A stretch of DNA of 64,000 bases from Thiomicrorhabdus sediminis (GCF_005885815.1 NZ_CP040602.1:821630-885629); one strand, 5' to 3'; positions 54,607 to 64,000 are shown, numbered from the stretch's first letter. A program made the numbers and translations. Notes: generated by a model not told the origin, from the letters alone.

Positions 54607-57252
54607 ATGTCTTTTAAACCCAATCGTTCACAAAGCAATGCGATTAGTGCCGAGAGCAGTCAAGATGACAGCGGCGTATCAAAAATGAAACGTTGTGCTT
54701 GGATCATAAAAGACGGAGTCGTACTCAGCTGCATCGGCTTGGCCTTTTTCCTCTTTTTAGTTCTATTCAGTTATTCCAATACCGACCCTGGCTTTGATTC
54801 GGTCGGTGACGGCTATGCCATCAATAATTACGGCGGTAAAACCGGAGCCTGGTTGGCGTCAATGCTGCTGTATGTCTTCGGTGTATTCGGTTTTCTGATT
54901 CCATTCGGTATTTTATTGGCCGGTTGGATTACCTTAAAGCTGCGCAATGGTAATGAAACCGACTATTTACGTTTTGTCGTCAGTCTGCTCGGTTTATTGT
55001 TATTGATTTCTTCCGGTGCCGGTTTGGCAAACCTGTTTATGCAACCGGATGCACTGGTGCCTTTACCTTATTCAGCCGGTGGCGTTTTGGGGTATGAATT
55101 GAGTAATGGGCTAGTCGCTTCTATTGATCTGTTGGGCGCGACGCTTTTATTGTTGGTGTTGTTCGCGGTTTCCATCAGTATGTTAAGCAGTTGTTCTTGG
55201 TTAACGATTATTGAGTTTACCGGTGAGCAGGCTTATCGGTTCTGGAAGTTTGTCGAGCAAAAATTCAATGACGTTGTTGCCAACCGCAGCGACAGTGATG
55301 AAGAGAAGCCGCGAGTTCAGATCAACGATAAATTTGCCGCATCCGGCGATGGCGTTGCCGCACGCAACAAGTGGTTGCATAAAGCGTTAGCGGTGAAGCA
55401 GGGTTTGACTGATAAAGTCATGGCTAAAAGCCGACGTAATGTTTCGCCTGCTGATGAGCATATGGAAAAAACCATAGATAGTTCGGCATTTAAATTAGAA
55501 CCGGATAGCGCGCCGAAATTAACCGAAGAAAACGACACCGTTGCGCCACAATTGGCAAACCAGCCAATGACTGATGAACCAAGCAGCGACTCTTCTCAGT
55601 TGGCTGACAGTAATGAACCGGTTTCTTTGCAATCAAATATAGCCGCTGAAGACAGTGATATTGCCCCAGCAGTAGTCGCATTAGAGCCGCAATCTCAACC
55701 GGTGTCCCAAGTCAAAGTCGGTCAGAAACAGCAAGCCAGCAATGCGGTCATTCAGCAAAAAGCCGAGTTACCTAAACTGGAATTGCTTGATCCGCCGCCA
55801 TCTTATGATGAAGGTTTTTCCAAAGAGGAATTGACCCAGCTTTCCGGTTTATTGGAACAGCGTTTGATGGAATTCGGCGTTGCCGTACAAGTCGAGTCGG
55901 TGCAGCCGGGCCCTGTGGTCACGCGTTTTGAAATCTTACCGGCTCCAGGAGTTAAGGTCAGTCAAATCAATAACCTGGCCAAAGACTTGGCGCGAGTCTT
56001 GTCGGTCAAATCGGTACGTGTGGTTGATGTTATTCCCGGTAAGGCAGTAGTCGGCATCGAAATTCCGAACGAGCAGCGTGAAATCGTCAGTTTCCGAGAA
56101 GTACTCTCCTCGGAAGAGTTCCAGCAAGCTTCATCACCGCTTACCGTGGCTTTAGGTAAGGATATTTCCGGTAAACCGGTCGTCGCCGATATTGCCAAGA
56201 TGCCGCACCTGTTGGTGGCCGGTACCACCGGAGCCGGTAAATCGGTCGGGGTCAACAGTATGATCTTGAGCCTGCTCTATAAAAGCACTGCGGAACAAGT
56301 ACGCTTGATTATGGTCGACCCGAAGATGCTCGAATTATCGGTGTATGAAGACATTCCACACCTGTTGACCCCGGTGGTCACCGATATGAGTGATGCGGCC
56401 AATGCTTTACGCTGGTGTGTATTCGAGATGGATCGCCGTTATCAATTGATGGCGAAAATGGGTGTACGTAATATCGCCGGTTTCAACCAAAAAGTGCAAG
56501 CGGCCATAGATAAGGGACAGCCGATTATCGATCCGCTTTACCAGCAGAAAATGAGCTTTGCCGGTGAAATGGGCGAAATGCCACCAACGCTGGAGCCTTT
56601 ACCTTATATTGTTGTCGTGGTCGATGAGTTTGCCGACATGATTATGGTGGTCGGTAAAGAGGTGGAGCAGTTGATTGCCCGTATTGCGCAAAAAGCGCGT
56701 GCCGCAGGTATCCATTTGATTCTGGCAACACAGCGTCCGTCGGTGAATGTTATTACCGGCCTGATCAAGGCCAATATTCCAACTCGTATCTCGTTTATGG
56801 TAAATACCAAGATCGACTCGCGTACCATTCTCGATCAAGGCGGTGCCGAGCAGTTATTGGGGATGGGGGATATGCTCTTTATGCCGCCGGGTTCCGGTTC
56901 GCCTAAACGTGTTCACGGTGCCTTTATGACCGATGAAGAAGTGCATAGTGTTGCCGAATTCATCAAGCAGCAAGGGCAGCCACAATATCTTGAAGCGATT
57001 ACTCAGGCCAATCACGGCAATGATGGTGGTGCCGGTGGTTCGGATGACGCCGAGCAAGACGCGCTGTATGATGAAGCGGTCGAGTTTGTTGTCCAGGGGC
57101 GCCGTGTATCGATTTCATCGATTCAGCGTCGTTTCAAGATCGGTTATAACCGTGCCGCGCGTATTGTTGAGGCAATGGAATCCGCCGGTGTTGTCTCCAC
57201 TGCCGGAGCCAATGGTAACCGTGAAGTCTTGGCTCCTAAACCACAAGAATAA
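54607..57252 (+). CDS. ftsK: FtsK, DNA translocase and divisome protein
   Basis: 881 residues. Four to five N-terminal membrane helices (about 32-215) join the divisome; a linker of about 180 residues (about 230-410, rich in Pro, Gln, Ser, Asp) follows; then the RecA-like motor (about 410-800): Walker A AGTTGAGKSVGVNSMIL, Walker B IVVVVDEFADMIMVV, LATQRPSVNVITGLIKANIP. The C-terminal winged-helix gamma domain (about 815-878: VVQGRRVSISSIQRRFKIGY, NRAARIVEAMESAGVV) reads KOPS sites. The linker is shorter than in E. coli (about 600) as in most non-enteric species. It is followed by lolA, as in many Gammaproteobacteria. Confidence 0.97.
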   Translation: MSFKPNRSQSNAISAESSQDDSGVSKMKRCAWIIKDGVVLSCIGLAFFLFLVLFSYSNTDPGFDSVGDGYAINNYGGKTGAWLASMLLYVFGVFGFLIPFGILLAGWITLKLRNGNETDYLRFVVSLLGLLLLISSGAGLANLFMQPDALVPLPYSAGGVLGYELSNGLVASIDLLGATLLLLVLFAVSISMLSSCSWLTIIEFTGEQAYRFWKFVEQKFNDVVANRSDSDEEKPRVQINDKFAASGDGVAARNKWLHKALAVKQGLTDKVMAKSRRNVSPADEHMEKTIDSSAFKLEPDSAPKLTEENDTVAPQLANQPMTDEPSSDSSQLADSNEPVSLQSNIAAEDSDIAPAVVALEPQSQPVSQVKVGQKQQASNAVIQQKAELPKLELLDPPPSYDEGFSKEELTQLSGLLEQRLMEFGVAVQVESVQPGPVVTRFEILPAPGVKVSQINNLAKDLARVLSVKSVRVVDVIPGKAVVGIEIPNEQREIVSFREVLSSEEFQQASSPLTVALGKDISGKPVVADIAKMPHLLVAGTTGAGKSVGVNSMILSLLYKSTAEQVRLIMVDPKMLELSVYEDIPHLLTPVVTDMSDAANALRWCVFEMDRRYQLMAKMGVRNIAGFNQKVQAAIDKGQPIIDPLYQQKMSFAGEMGEMPPTLEPLPYIVVVVDEFADMIMVVGKEVEQLIARIAQKARAAGIHLILATQRPSVNVITGLIKANIPTRISFMVNTKIDSRTILDQGGAEQLLGMGDMLFMPPGSGSPKRVHGAFMTDEEVHSVAEFIKQQGQPQYLEAITQANHGNDGGAGGSDDAEQDALYDEAVEFVVQGRRVSISSIQRRFKIGYNRAARIVEAMESAGVVSTAGANGNREVLAPKPQE

Positions 57253-57277
57253 TGAAATGAATCTAAAGGAATTTTCA

Positions 57278-57937
57278 GTGCAGGTCGCGCTTTGCCCCTT
57301 ATCTATTTTGAATCGTATGTTCTCTAGTTACCGTTTGCTTTTTATTGTCTCGCTATTGCTGGTTGGCAATGCGCAGGCCGCCAAAGGCCAGTTATTACAG
57401 GATTACGTTAATAACTTGGTGACTTTTAAGGCCGACTTTATCCAGACTCAGCCGGATGAATCGACCTTTACCGAAAACCGCTCTCAAGGTCAGATGGAGT
57501 TGAGTCGTCCGGGGCGTTTGATTTGGCAGTATCAGCAACCGAGTGAACAGAAAATTGTTGTCGACAGCGAAAACCTTTGGGTTTATGACTTGGATCTAGA
57601 CCAGGTCTCGGTGCGCCCGATTAAAGATATCAAAAATGAGATTCCACTAAGTTGGTTGCTTTATAACGAGCCGATTGAGCAGAAGTACGACATTATCGAA
57701 TCGAGCAGCCGTAACGGTATGAACTGGTTCAATTTGACGCCAAAGTCGCCAACCTTTTTTCAGAGTATCGATGTCGGTATGAAAAACGGCGAGATGGTCG
57801 AGGTCTGGATGTATCAAGGCATCGATAATATCACCAAGGTGAAATTCAAAAATATCGAGTCCAATAAGGTCATTCCGTTGCAACGTTTTCAGTTTGAAGT
57901 GCCTGCTGGCATCGATTTGATTGGTCAGCCGAAATAG
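57278..57937 (+). CDS. lolA: LolA, periplasmic lipoprotein carrier
   Basis: Takes lipoproteins from LolCDE to LolB. The start is not certain: GTG at 57278 has AAAGGA 7 bases upstream and gives 219 residues; ATG at 57317 (MFSSYRLLFIVSLLLVGNAQ) has no such site but begins right at the signal peptide. Cleavage is near AQAAKG. The body follows the family: VNNLVTFKADFIQTQPDE, GQMELSRPGRLIWQYQQPSE, IVVDSENLWVYDLDLDQVSV, and FQFEVPAGIDLIGQ at the end. It lies between ftsK and rarA, as in E. coli, which settles the call. Confidence 0.94.
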   Translation: MQVALCPLSILNRMFSSYRLLFIVSLLLVGNAQAAKGQLLQDYVNNLVTFKADFIQTQPDESTFTENRSQGQMELSRPGRLIWQYQQPSEQKIVVDSENLWVYDLDLDQVSVRPIKDIKNEIPLSWLLYNEPIEQKYDIIESSSRNGMNWFNLTPKSPTFFQSIDVGMKNGEMVEVWMYQGIDNITKVKFKNIESNKVIPLQRFQFEVPAGIDLIGQPK

Positions 57938-57939
57938 TC

Positions 57940-59280
57940 ATGTCTGTTTATCAGCCCTTATCGGATCGGTTACGCCCGCAGACGCTTGAAGAGTATGTCG
58001 GCCAGACGCATCTGCTGGGAACGAATCGAGCCTTAAGTAAAATGCTGGCTTCGCAGCGTTTGCATTCGATGGTCTTTTGGGGGCCGCCGGGAGTCGGTAA
58101 AACCACGTTGGCGCGTTTGATTGCCAAACAGTCAGGTTTACAGTTTATCAGTTTGTCGGCAGTGCTCGATGGGGTCAAGGAAGTACGTGCCGCGGTCGAA
58201 CAGGCGAAACTGCATCGCCAGCAGTTTCAGCAGGGCACACTATTGTTTGTCGATGAAGTGCACCGTTTTAACAAGGCTCAGCAGGATGCGTTTTTACCGT
58301 TTGTCGAAGACGGCACCTTTATCTTTATCGGCGCCACCACCGAGAACCCGTCCTTTGAATTGAATAATGCGCTGTTATCCCGTGCCAAAGTCTATGTGCT
58401 GCGCATGCTTGATGAAGACGAGTTGGCACAGGTGTTACAGAGAGCGATTGTCCTGCTTGAGCAGGATTTAAGCAGCGGTACCGAGGTTAAGGTAGAGATC
58501 GATAACGCCGCTCAGCAGATGCTGATTGATGCCGCCGACGGTGACGCCAGACGCTTGCTGAACAGTCTTGAACAGGCGATGGATTTTGCCGAATACGAGG
58601 TGATCAGTGAAGAGCTAGGTCGAGTCATTTTGACGATGGAGCATTGCAAGGAAGTGCTTCATCAAGGTGTACGTCGATTCGACAAGGGCGGTGAAGCCTT
58701 TTATGATCAAATCTCCGCTTTGCATAAATCGATCCGCGGTTCCGATGCCAATGCCGCTTTATACTGGTTGGTGAGAATGCTTGATGGTGGTGCCGACCCG
58801 CGTTATCTGGCGCGCCGCCTGATTCGCATGGCGAGTGAAGAGATCGGTAATGCCGATCCGAAGGCTTTACAGGTTGCCGTCAATGCGGCCGAGGCTTACG
58901 AACGTCTCGGTTCGCCGGAAGGTGATTTGGCTTTGGCGCATGCCGCCAGCTATCTGGCGGTGGCACCCAAATCGAATGCGGTTTATATGGCTTATAAATC
59001 GGTATTGGCCGATATTCGCGAACACGGTTCGCATGAAGTGCCCTTGCACTTGCGCAATGCGCCGACCAAGCTGATGGCGGAGCTTAATTATGGTGAAGGT
59101 TATCGATATGCACACGATGAGCCGGAAGCCTTTGCCGCCGGTGAGTGTTACTTTCCCGAAGAGATGGCGGAAAAAGATTATTACCAGCCGAATGAGCGTG
59201 GTTTGGAAATTAAGATTGCCGCGAAAATGCGCCACTTGCAACAGTTAAATCAGCAAGCGATTTATAAAAGGCGTAAATAG
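57940..59280 (+). CDS. rarA: RarA/MgsA, replication-associated recombination protein
   Basis: 446-residue AAA+ ATPase of the clamp-loader type acting at stalled forks. Seen are [16 protein letters not shown], Walker [18 protein letters not shown] (about 45-60), Walker [21 protein letters not shown], sensor 1 [20 protein letters not shown], sensor 2 in [14 protein letters not shown], and the C-terminal tetramerisation domain with [20 protein letters not shown] and [18 protein letters not shown]. It follows lolA by 2 bases, so it is co-transcribed with it. Length equals E. coli RarA (447). Confidence 0.96.
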   Translation: MSVYQPLSDRLRPQTLEEYVGQTHLLGTNRALSKMLASQRLHSMVFWGPPGVGKTTLARLIAKQSGLQFISLSAVLDGVKEVRAAVEQAKLHRQQFQQGTLLFVDEVHRFNKAQQDAFLPFVEDGTFIFIGATTENPSFELNNALLSRAKVYVLRMLDEDELAQVLQRAIVLLEQDLSSGTEVKVEIDNAAQQMLIDAADGDARRLLNSLEQAMDFAEYEVISEELGRVILTMEHCKEVLHQGVRRFDKGGEAFYDQISALHKSIRGSDANAALYWLVRMLDGGADPRYLARRLIRMASEEIGNADPKALQVAVNAAEAYERLGSPEGDLALAHAASYLAVAPKSNAVYMAYKSVLADIREHGSHEVPLHLRNAPTKLMAELNYGEGYRYAHDEPEAFAAGECYFPEEMAEKDYYQPNERGLEIKIAAKMRHLQQLNQQAIYKRRK

Positions 59281-59350
59281 AACAGTTTAAAAGCTTTTAT
59301 TTGCCAGTTATCAATGGCATTAACTTGGATCAATAAAGGATAAGGAAACC

Positions 59351-59725
59351 ATGAATCTGTGGATTGCTATCGCTTTGGGTGGGGCTTTGGGGGCGACCGC
59401 GCGTTTTGCCATGTCGCATCAGGTTTATCAATGGTTGGGGCGTGATTTCGCCTGGGGTACCTTGTCGGTCAATGTGTTGGGTTCTTTTCTAATGGGGTTG
59501 CTCAGCGTGATTATTATCGATAAATTGGCGTTGACCACCGAATGGCGTTCATTTCTTCTGGTCGGCTTTCTTGGTGCCTTTACCACCTTCTCCACCTTTT
59601 CTTATGAGACCATGCAATACATTCAAGTGGGCGAGCTGAGCAAGGCGATGTTGAATATACTTGTCAGCGTTGTCGTTTGTCTGGTTGCGGTCTGGCTGGG
59701 GCTTTTGGCCGGAAAACAGTTTTAA
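59351..59725 (+). CDS. crcB: CrcB/Fluc fluoride channel
   Basis: A 124-residue dual-topology membrane protein with four helices that lets fluoride leave the cell. Family motifs are GGALGATARFAMSHQVY, GTLSVNVLGSFLMGLL, the break-containing third helix VGFLGAFTTFSTFSYETMQY and VCLVAVWLGLLAG. It lies 70 bases after rarA; the gap has no sign of the fluoride riboswitch (crcB motif) that often precedes this gene. AAGGAAACC before the ATG is the ribosome binding site. Confidence 0.93.
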   Translation: MNLWIAIALGGALGATARFAMSHQVYQWLGRDFAWGTLSVNVLGSFLMGLLSVIIIDKLALTTEWRSFLLVGFLGAFTTFSTFSYETMQYIQVGELSKAMLNILVSVVVCLVAVWLGLLAGKQF

Positions 59726-59772
59726 CGCAAAGTTTATTATTTTAAGCACTCACCGCTATTAAGGATGACGCC

Positions 59773-60894
59773 ATGACACAATCCGCTTTGTTACGCACAC
59801 CTTTATATGACCTGCATCAGGAACTGGGAGCAAAACTGGTTGAGTTCGCCGGTTATGAAATGCCAGTACAGTATCCTTTAGGGGTGAAAAAAGAGCATCT
59901 GCATACCCGTTCAGCGGCAGGCTTGTTCGATGTTTCACATATGGGGCAAGTCAAACTCAGCGGTGCCAAGGCCGCGCAGGCATTGGAAAAACTGGTACCG
60001 GTTGATATTGTCGATCTGCCGCAGATGCGTCAGCGTTATGCATTATTCACCAATGAAGAGGGCGGCGTGCTCGATGATTTGATGGTCACCAATGCGGGGG
60101 ATTTCCTGTTTTTAGTGGTCAATGCGGCCTGTAAAGAACAGGACATCGCGCATTTGCAAAACCACCTTGAAGACGAATGCAATATAGAAGTGCTTAGTGA
60201 TCGAGCTTTGTTGGCATTGCAAGGGCCGCAGGCGGCGCGCATTATGGCGCAATTGGCACCGGAGTCGGCGCAGATGGTGTTTATGACGGCTAAATGGCTG
60301 CAGCTTGATGGCATTGAATGTTTCGTCACCCGCTCCGGTTACAGTGGTGAGGACGGTTTTGAAATCTCGGTGCCTGCCAAACAGGCCGAACATCTAGCCA
60401 GAGTGTTGCTCACCGATGACGATGTGCAAATGATCGGTCTCGGGGCGCGTGATTCATTACGCTTGGAGGCCGGGTTATGCCTATATGGTCACGAGTTATC
60501 CACAGAAATCACACCGGTTGAGGCGAGCCTGAATTGGGCTTTATCGAAAGCGCGCCGTGCCGATGGCATTCGCCCGGGAGGTTATTTGGGCGATAAAACC
60601 ATTATGCAGCAACTGGCACAGGGAGTAAGTCGCAAAAGAGTCGGCATTCAAGCGCTGGGTAAAATGCCGGTACGTGACCCGGCGGAGTTGTTCGATGCCG
60701 GTAATAACCTTATCGGTTTTGTCAGTAGCGGTGGTTTCGGCCCGAGTGTCAATGCGCCGATTGCGATCGGGTTTGTCAGCACAGAGTTGGCCGTAAACGG
60801 TACCCGTTTATTTGCCAAGGTGCGCAATAAACTGGTCGAGGTAGAGGTGGTCGGTTTACCGTTTATTCAAGCCAATTATTATCGCGGCAACTAA
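59773..60894 (+). CDS. gcvT: GcvT, glycine cleavage system T protein
   Basis: Aminomethyltransferase that moves the C1 unit from the H-protein arm to THF, freeing ammonia. 373 residues. Seen are TPLYDLHQELGAKLVEFAGY, AGLFDVSHMGQVKLSG, the folate site DDLMVTNAGDFLFLVVNAAC, CFVTRSGYSGEDGFEISVP, the catalytic-region GARDSLRLEAGLCLYGHEL and FVSSGGFGPSVNAPIAIGFV. The next genes are gcvH and gcvP. Upstream (47 bases to crcB) there is no room for a glycine riboswitch and none is seen. Confidence 0.96.
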   Translation: MTQSALLRTPLYDLHQELGAKLVEFAGYEMPVQYPLGVKKEHLHTRSAAGLFDVSHMGQVKLSGAKAAQALEKLVPVDIVDLPQMRQRYALFTNEEGGVLDDLMVTNAGDFLFLVVNAACKEQDIAHLQNHLEDECNIEVLSDRALLALQGPQAARIMAQLAPESAQMVFMTAKWLQLDGIECFVTRSGYSGEDGFEISVPAKQAEHLARVLLTDDDVQMIGLGARDSLRLEAGLCLYGHELSTEITPVEASLNWALSKARRADGIRPGGYLGDKTIMQQLAQGVSRKRVGIQALGKMPVRDPAELFDAGNNLIGFVSSGGFGPSVNAPIAIGFVSTELAVNGTRLFAKVRNKLVEVEVVGLPFIQANYYRGN

Positions 60895-60906
60895 AAACAG
60901 AAAAAA

Positions 60907-60936
60907 TTACAAATGGCGTTAAAGCGCTTACAAATG
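60907..60936 (+). repeat. direct repeat TTACAAATG x2, phased, before gcvH
   Basis: TTACAAATG at 60907-60915 and again at 60928-60936, an offset of 21 bases, two helical turns. The second copy overlaps the candidate gcvH -35 box (TTACAA). Such spacing fits two sites for one regulator on the same face. Confidence 0.45.
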
Positions 60937-60957
60937 CCAATGCAATCGGTTTAAAAT
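60928..60957 (+). promoter_or_regulatory. candidate promoter of gcvH
   Basis: TTACAA (60928-60933), 18-base spacer, TAAAAT (60952-60957), 79 bases before the gcvH ATG. This would let gcvH-gcvP be made apart from gcvT. Confidence 0.45.
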
Positions 60958-60980
60958 AAGCAACATTACAGGGTGAGTAC

Positions 60981-60999
60981 TCATCATTTCAAATGATGA
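60981..60999. repeat. 19-bp palindrome in the gcvH leader
   Basis: TCATCATTT-C-AAATGATGA: perfect 9-bp arms about one central base, 38 bases before the gcvH start and about 24 after the candidate -10. As RNA the loop would be too tight for full pairing, so a DNA operator is the better reading. Confidence 0.5.
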
Positions 61000-61036
61000 C
61001 AAAACCATACAGATTGCGTTTAAGGAGAGCAACCTC

Positions 61037-61414
61037 ATGAGTCAGATTAAATACAGCGCAGAGCACGAATGGGTGCAGGACAATGGCGATGGCACCGTGC
61101 TAATCGGAATTACCGATTTCGCTCAACAGCAATTGGGTGATTTGGTGTTTGTTGAGTTACCGGAAGTCGGTGACAGCATCAGCAAAGGAGAGGAGATCTC
61201 CGTTATCGAATCGGTTAAGGCGGCGAGTGATTTATTTGCACCGGTTGACGGTACCATTGTCGAGGTCAATGAATCTCTCGATGACGAGCCCGAACTGATT
61301 AACGAAGATGCGATGGCCAACTGGATTATCAAAGTCGAGTTGTCCGATGCCAGTGATTTGGATGACTTGATGGACGAGGATGCTTATCAAGCTCTAACCG
61401 AAGAAGAAGCTTAA
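61037..61414 (+). CDS. gcvH: GcvH, glycine cleavage system H protein
   Basis: A 125-residue lipoyl carrier that shuttles the aminomethyl group between P, T and L proteins. The lipoylated lysine is Lys61 in SVIESVKAASDLFAPVDG. Other marks are YSAEHEWVQDNGDGTVLIGI, TDFAQQQLGDLVFVELPEVG and the acidic C-terminus. A strong ribosome binding site (AAGGAGAG) precedes the ATG. Its gene has a candidate promoter and palindrome of its own upstream and a terminator downstream at 61417-61455. Confidence 0.97.
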   Translation: MSQIKYSAEHEWVQDNGDGTVLIGITDFAQQQLGDLVFVELPEVGDSISKGEEISVIESVKAASDLFAPVDGTIVEVNESLDDEPELINEDAMANWIIKVELSDASDLDDLMDEDAYQALTEEEA

Positions 61415-61416
61415 AT

Positions 61417-61455
61417 AAAAAGGCGCTTGCAGGCAAAACCTCAAGCGCTTTTTTT
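61417..61455 (+). terminator. terminator between gcvH and gcvP
   Basis: Arms AGGCGCTTG and CAAGCGCTT with a 12-base loop, then T7. It begins 3 bases after the gcvH stop. It would cut or reduce read-through into gcvP, which then needs read-through or its own promoter in the 90 bases that follow. Confidence 0.85.
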
Positions 61456-61543
61456 GTATCCGGTTTTTATTAACTTGCGATCAGTCATAAAACAAGCCAA
61501 ATGACAACGCCGAAAATAAGATTCGACATTGCGGAGAATTTTT

Positions 61544-64000
61544 ATGCTATTTAATCTGTTTGAGTTAAATAACCAATCATTAAAGGAATTACAGCAGAGT
61601 GAGTCCTTTATCCAGCGCCATCTGGGGCCGGATGAAAGTGAGCAGCAAGCGATGCTGCAACAACTTGGCTATGATTCCATTGATGAAATGCTTGCAGCGA
61701 TCGTGCCGCGGGCGATTCGTCGTGAAGACGAGATGGCATTAGCGGCAGGGCTGACCGAACATCAGTCGCTGGCTGAACTCAAGCAGATTGCGGATAAAAA
61801 CCTTTGCTATAAGACCTATCTGGGCATGGGCTATTACAATACTTTGACCCCTCCTGTGATTCAACGCAATATCTTAGAAAACCCCGCTTGGTATACCGCC
61901 TATACGCCTTATCAGGCCGAGATTTCTCAAGGCCGCCTTGAGGCAATGCTCAATTTCCAGACCATGGTGTCAGATCTTACCGGGATGGAGCTTGCCAATG
62001 CTTCCATGCTTGATGAAGCGACCGCTTGCGCTGAAGCCATGACCTTGTGTCAGCGCATGAGCAAATCCAAAGGTAAGGTGTTTTTTGTCGCCGAAGACTG
62101 TCATCCGCAAAATATCGATGTTGTCAAAACTCGAGCCGAGCCGATGGGCATCGAAGTGGTCATCGGCAATCCGGCCGATGATATTGCTGACTATGATCTG
62201 TTCGGTATCTTATTGCAGTATCCGAATACCTATGGCGATGTCATTGATTACCGGGCGTTGATCGATCAGGTGCACGCTAAAAAAGCATTGGTGGTCATGG
62301 CGGCCGATCTATTGGCCTTGACCATTATGAAACCACCCGGCGAGATGGGCGCGGATGTCGCCGTCGGCAATACCCAACGTTTTGGAGTGCCTTTAGGTTA
62401 TGGTGGGCCACATGCCGCTTATATGGCGACCAAGGATCAATTCAAGCGTTCCATGCCGGGGCGTTTGATAGGCGTGTCGCTGGATAGCCGTGGTAAACCG
62501 GCATTACGTCTTGCTCTGCAAACGCGAGAACAGCATATTCGCCGTGAAAAGGCGACCAGTAATATCTGTACTGCCCAGGCGTTATTGGCGGTTATGGCGA
62601 GTATGTATGCGGTCTATCACGGCGCTGAAGGTTTGACTAAGATTGCCTATCGCGTCAATCGCTATACTCAGGTTCTGGTTAAAGGCTTGCAGAGTCTCGG
62701 TTTTGAAATCACCAACCCGTGTTATTTCGATACGGTGAAAATCCATACCCCGAATCAGGCGCAGGAAATTTATCAGCGCGCTTTAGATCATCAAATCAAT
62801 TTACGCATGATTGATAATGATCATCTCGGTTTATCGATTGATGAAAGCACTACGATTGAAGATATCGAATCGCTATGGCTGGTGTTTGTCGGCAGTGATG
62901 GCATCACCTTTCTTGCCGAAGATATTCTGCCGCAATGTGAAAGCTGCATTATCAATGGCGATTTGTACCGTAGCAGCGAATTCCTGCAACAGGATGTCTT
63001 TAAGCAGCACCGCTCGGAAACTGAGTTGATGCGTTATATGCGCAAGCTTGCCGATAAGGATTTAGCGCTTGATAGGGCAATGATTCCTCTAGGTTCCTGT
63101 ACTATGAAATTAAACGCCGCCGCCGAATTGATGCCGATTTCCTGGCCGCAGTTTGCCGGACTACACCCGTTTGTTCCATTAGAGCAAGCCAAGGGGTATC
63201 AACAGCTTTGCCAGGAATTGGAGCAGATGCTCTGCGCTGCCACCGGATATGATGAAGTCTCATTGCAGCCCAATTCCGGCGCGCAGGGTGAATATGCCGG
63301 TCTATTGGCGATACGCGCCTACCACCAATCCAAGGGGGAGCAGCGTAATATCTGCCTGATCCCGGCATCGGCACATGGCACCAATCCTGCCTCGGCACAG
63401 ATGGTAGGCATGGACGTCGTTGTCGTGAAAACCTCGGCTAAAGGAGAAATCGATCTTGAAGATCTACAAGCCAAGCTGGATAAGTATGCCGATCAGGTCG
63501 CCGCGATTATGATTACCTATCCGTCCACTCATGGCGTATTTGAACCTTCGGTGAAGACGGTTTGTGAGATGGTGCATCAAACCGGAGGACAGGTATATAT
63601 CGATGGCGCCAATATGAATGCGATGGTCGGCCTTGCCGCGCCGGGGCATTTTGGTGGAGATGTCTCCCATCTCAACCTTCATAAAACCTTTGCCATTCCA
63701 CATGGTGGGGGAGGACCGGGAGTAGGACCGATTGGTGTCAAAGCCCATCTGGCACCGTTCTTACCGGGCTATTCGGTTGTGCAGGACGATAGTGCGCCTC
63801 AGTATGTGGGCGCGGTATCTGCGGCGCCGTGGGGAAGTGCCGGGATTCTGCCGATCAGTTGGAGTTATATCCGCATGATGGGGCGAGAAGGTGTGTACCA
63901 AGCAACAGCAATTGCTATTTTAAATGCCAATTACATCGCCAGCCGTCTGGCCGATCACTATCCGATTTTATATAGCGATGACAATGGTCGTGTCGCTCAT
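61544..64000 (+). CDS. gcvP: GcvP, glycine decarboxylase P protein (3' cut by window)
   Basis: PLP enzyme that decarboxylates glycine and hands the aminomethyl group to GcvH. The ATG at 61544 has CGGAG 7 bases upstream; [20 protein letters not shown] leads into [17 protein letters not shown], the usual start of the single-chain (homodimer) form. 819 codons are present of about 950, with no stop. Marks are [60 protein letters not shown], the second-half [20 protein letters not shown], and the PLP-lysine block [21 protein letters not shown] typical gcvT-gcvH-gcvP order. Confidence 0.97.
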   Translation, partial: MLFNLFELNNQSLKELQQSESFIQRHLGPDESEQQAMLQQLGYDSIDEMLAAIVPRAIRREDEMALAAGLTEHQSLAELKQIADKNLCYKTYLGMGYYNTLTPPVIQRNILENPAWYTAYTPYQAEISQGRLEAMLNFQTMVSDLTGMELANASMLDEATACAEAMTLCQRMSKSKGKVFFVAEDCHPQNIDVVKTRAEPMGIEVVIGNPADDIADYDLFGILLQYPNTYGDVIDYRALIDQVHAKKALVVMAADLLALTIMKPPGEMGADVAVGNTQRFGVPLGYGGPHAAYMATKDQFKRSMPGRLIGVSLDSRGKPALRLALQTREQHIRREKATSNICTAQALLAVMASMYAVYHGAEGLTKIAYRVNRYTQVLVKGLQSLGFEITNPCYFDTVKIHTPNQAQEIYQRALDHQINLRMIDNDHLGLSIDESTTIEDIESLWLVFVGSDGITFLAEDILPQCESCIINGDLYRSSEFLQQDVFKQHRSETELMRYMRKLADKDLALDRAMIPLGSCTMKLNAAAELMPISWPQFAGLHPFVPLEQAKGYQQLCQELEQMLCAATGYDEVSLQPNSGAQGEYAGLLAIRAYHQSKGEQRNICLIPASAHGTNPASAQMVGMDVVVVKTSAKGEIDLEDLQAKLDKYADQVAAIMITYPSTHGVFEPSVKTVCEMVHQTGGQVYIDGANMNAMVGLAAPGHFGGDVSHLNLHKTFAIPHGGGGPGVGPIGVKAHLAPFLPGYSVVQDDSAPQYVGAVSAAPWGSAGILPISWSYIRMMGREGVYQATAIAILNANYIASRLADHYPILYSDDNGRVAH

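Noticed and set aside
56933-57277. Long frame that joins upstream sequence to LolA
   Set aside because: It is an out-of-frame shadow of the end of ftsK. LolA begins at 57278 or 57317 by ribosome binding site and signal peptide.
59281-59350. Possible fluoride riboswitch before crcB
   Set aside because: The 70-base gap shows neither the conserved GGNGAUGG-type start nor a fitting pseudoknot.
59726-59772. Possible glycine riboswitch before gcvT
   Set aside because: The gap is 47 bases, too short for even one glycine aptamer. The gcvH leader also lacks aptamer motifs.

Overview
The window is an unbroken stretch of bacterial chromosome carrying about 60 protein genes, nearly all of them conserved housekeeping genes. 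I see no insertion sequence, prophage, integrase, CRISPR array, tRNA or rRNA. The gene families point to a gammaproteobacterium: Hda, EpmC, RlmJ, LolA, single-chain GcvP, a DUF3012 lipoprotein and, above all, the zapA-6S RNA-fau block facing ygfB-pepP-ubiH-ubiI, an arrangement known from enterobacteria and many other Gammaproteobacteria. Protein style and gene content would suit the Thiomicrospira/Thiomicrorhabdus/Hydrogenovibrio group, but nothing here proves the genus or a sulfur-oxidising life.

Layout. 1-6.6 kb: the end of mpl with a possible 27-residue membrane peptide, then, on the minus strand, a 7TMR-DISM diguanylate cyclase, a small membrane protein, a patatin-like esterase, a Na+/Ca2+-type exchanger and epmC. 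6.6-9.4 kb: hemL, a TlpA-like thioredoxin and rpiA. 9.5-13.7 kb: a copper block: a Met/Cys-bearing secreted protein, a PCu(A)C chaperone, SCO1 and an OprC-type TonB receptor, with an FNR-like palindrome between the receptor gene and ilvA. 13.8-19.7 kb: ilvA, a DUF4395-like membrane protein, dcd, a DUF3108 protein, purN and purM. 19.9-26.2 kb, plus strand: a DUF2066 protein, hda, two exported thioredoxin-fold proteins, a TolC-like factor, a minimal HlyD-type adaptor, a small unknown protein and a PilZ protein. 26.2-31.8 kb: rlmJ, an RbgA-like GTPase, a large chemoreceptor and three small envelope proteins. 32-38.6 kb, minus strand: proS, an APC permease, a DUF2062 protein, an AsmA protein and a small lipoprotein. 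38.9-44.6 kb: dgt, queG, tsaE, an AMIN/amidase_3/LysM amidase and fau. 44.7-50.3 kb: 6S RNA, zapA, and ygfB-pepP-ubiH-ubiI. 50.3-54.2 kb: a potassium channel, a LysR regulator, an FKBP isomerase and trxB. 54.6-64 kb, plus strand: ftsK, lolA, rarA, crcB, gcvT, gcvH and the first 819 codons of gcvP.

How the genes work together. SCO1, PCu(A)C and the OprC-like receptor form a plausible route bringing copper from outside the cell to cytochrome oxidase. purM/purN (purines), dcd/dgt (dNTP balance), the glycine cleavage genes (one-carbon units) and fau (folate repair) all touch nucleotide and C1 supply. ubiH/ubiI make ubiquinone. Mpl, the amidase, LolA, AsmA and FtsK serve the envelope and division.

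The least ordinary items are: the thioredoxin-thioredoxin-TolC-mini-adaptor cluster with no pump gene; an Hda whose arginine-finger position is alanine; the third gene of the SCO1-PCu(A)C operon with a Met/Cys motif; a well-formed 6S RNA; and palindromes and phased repeats in front of gcvH, queG/tsaE and oprC/ilvA. All functions are read from sequence motifs and remembered family features; no search was run.
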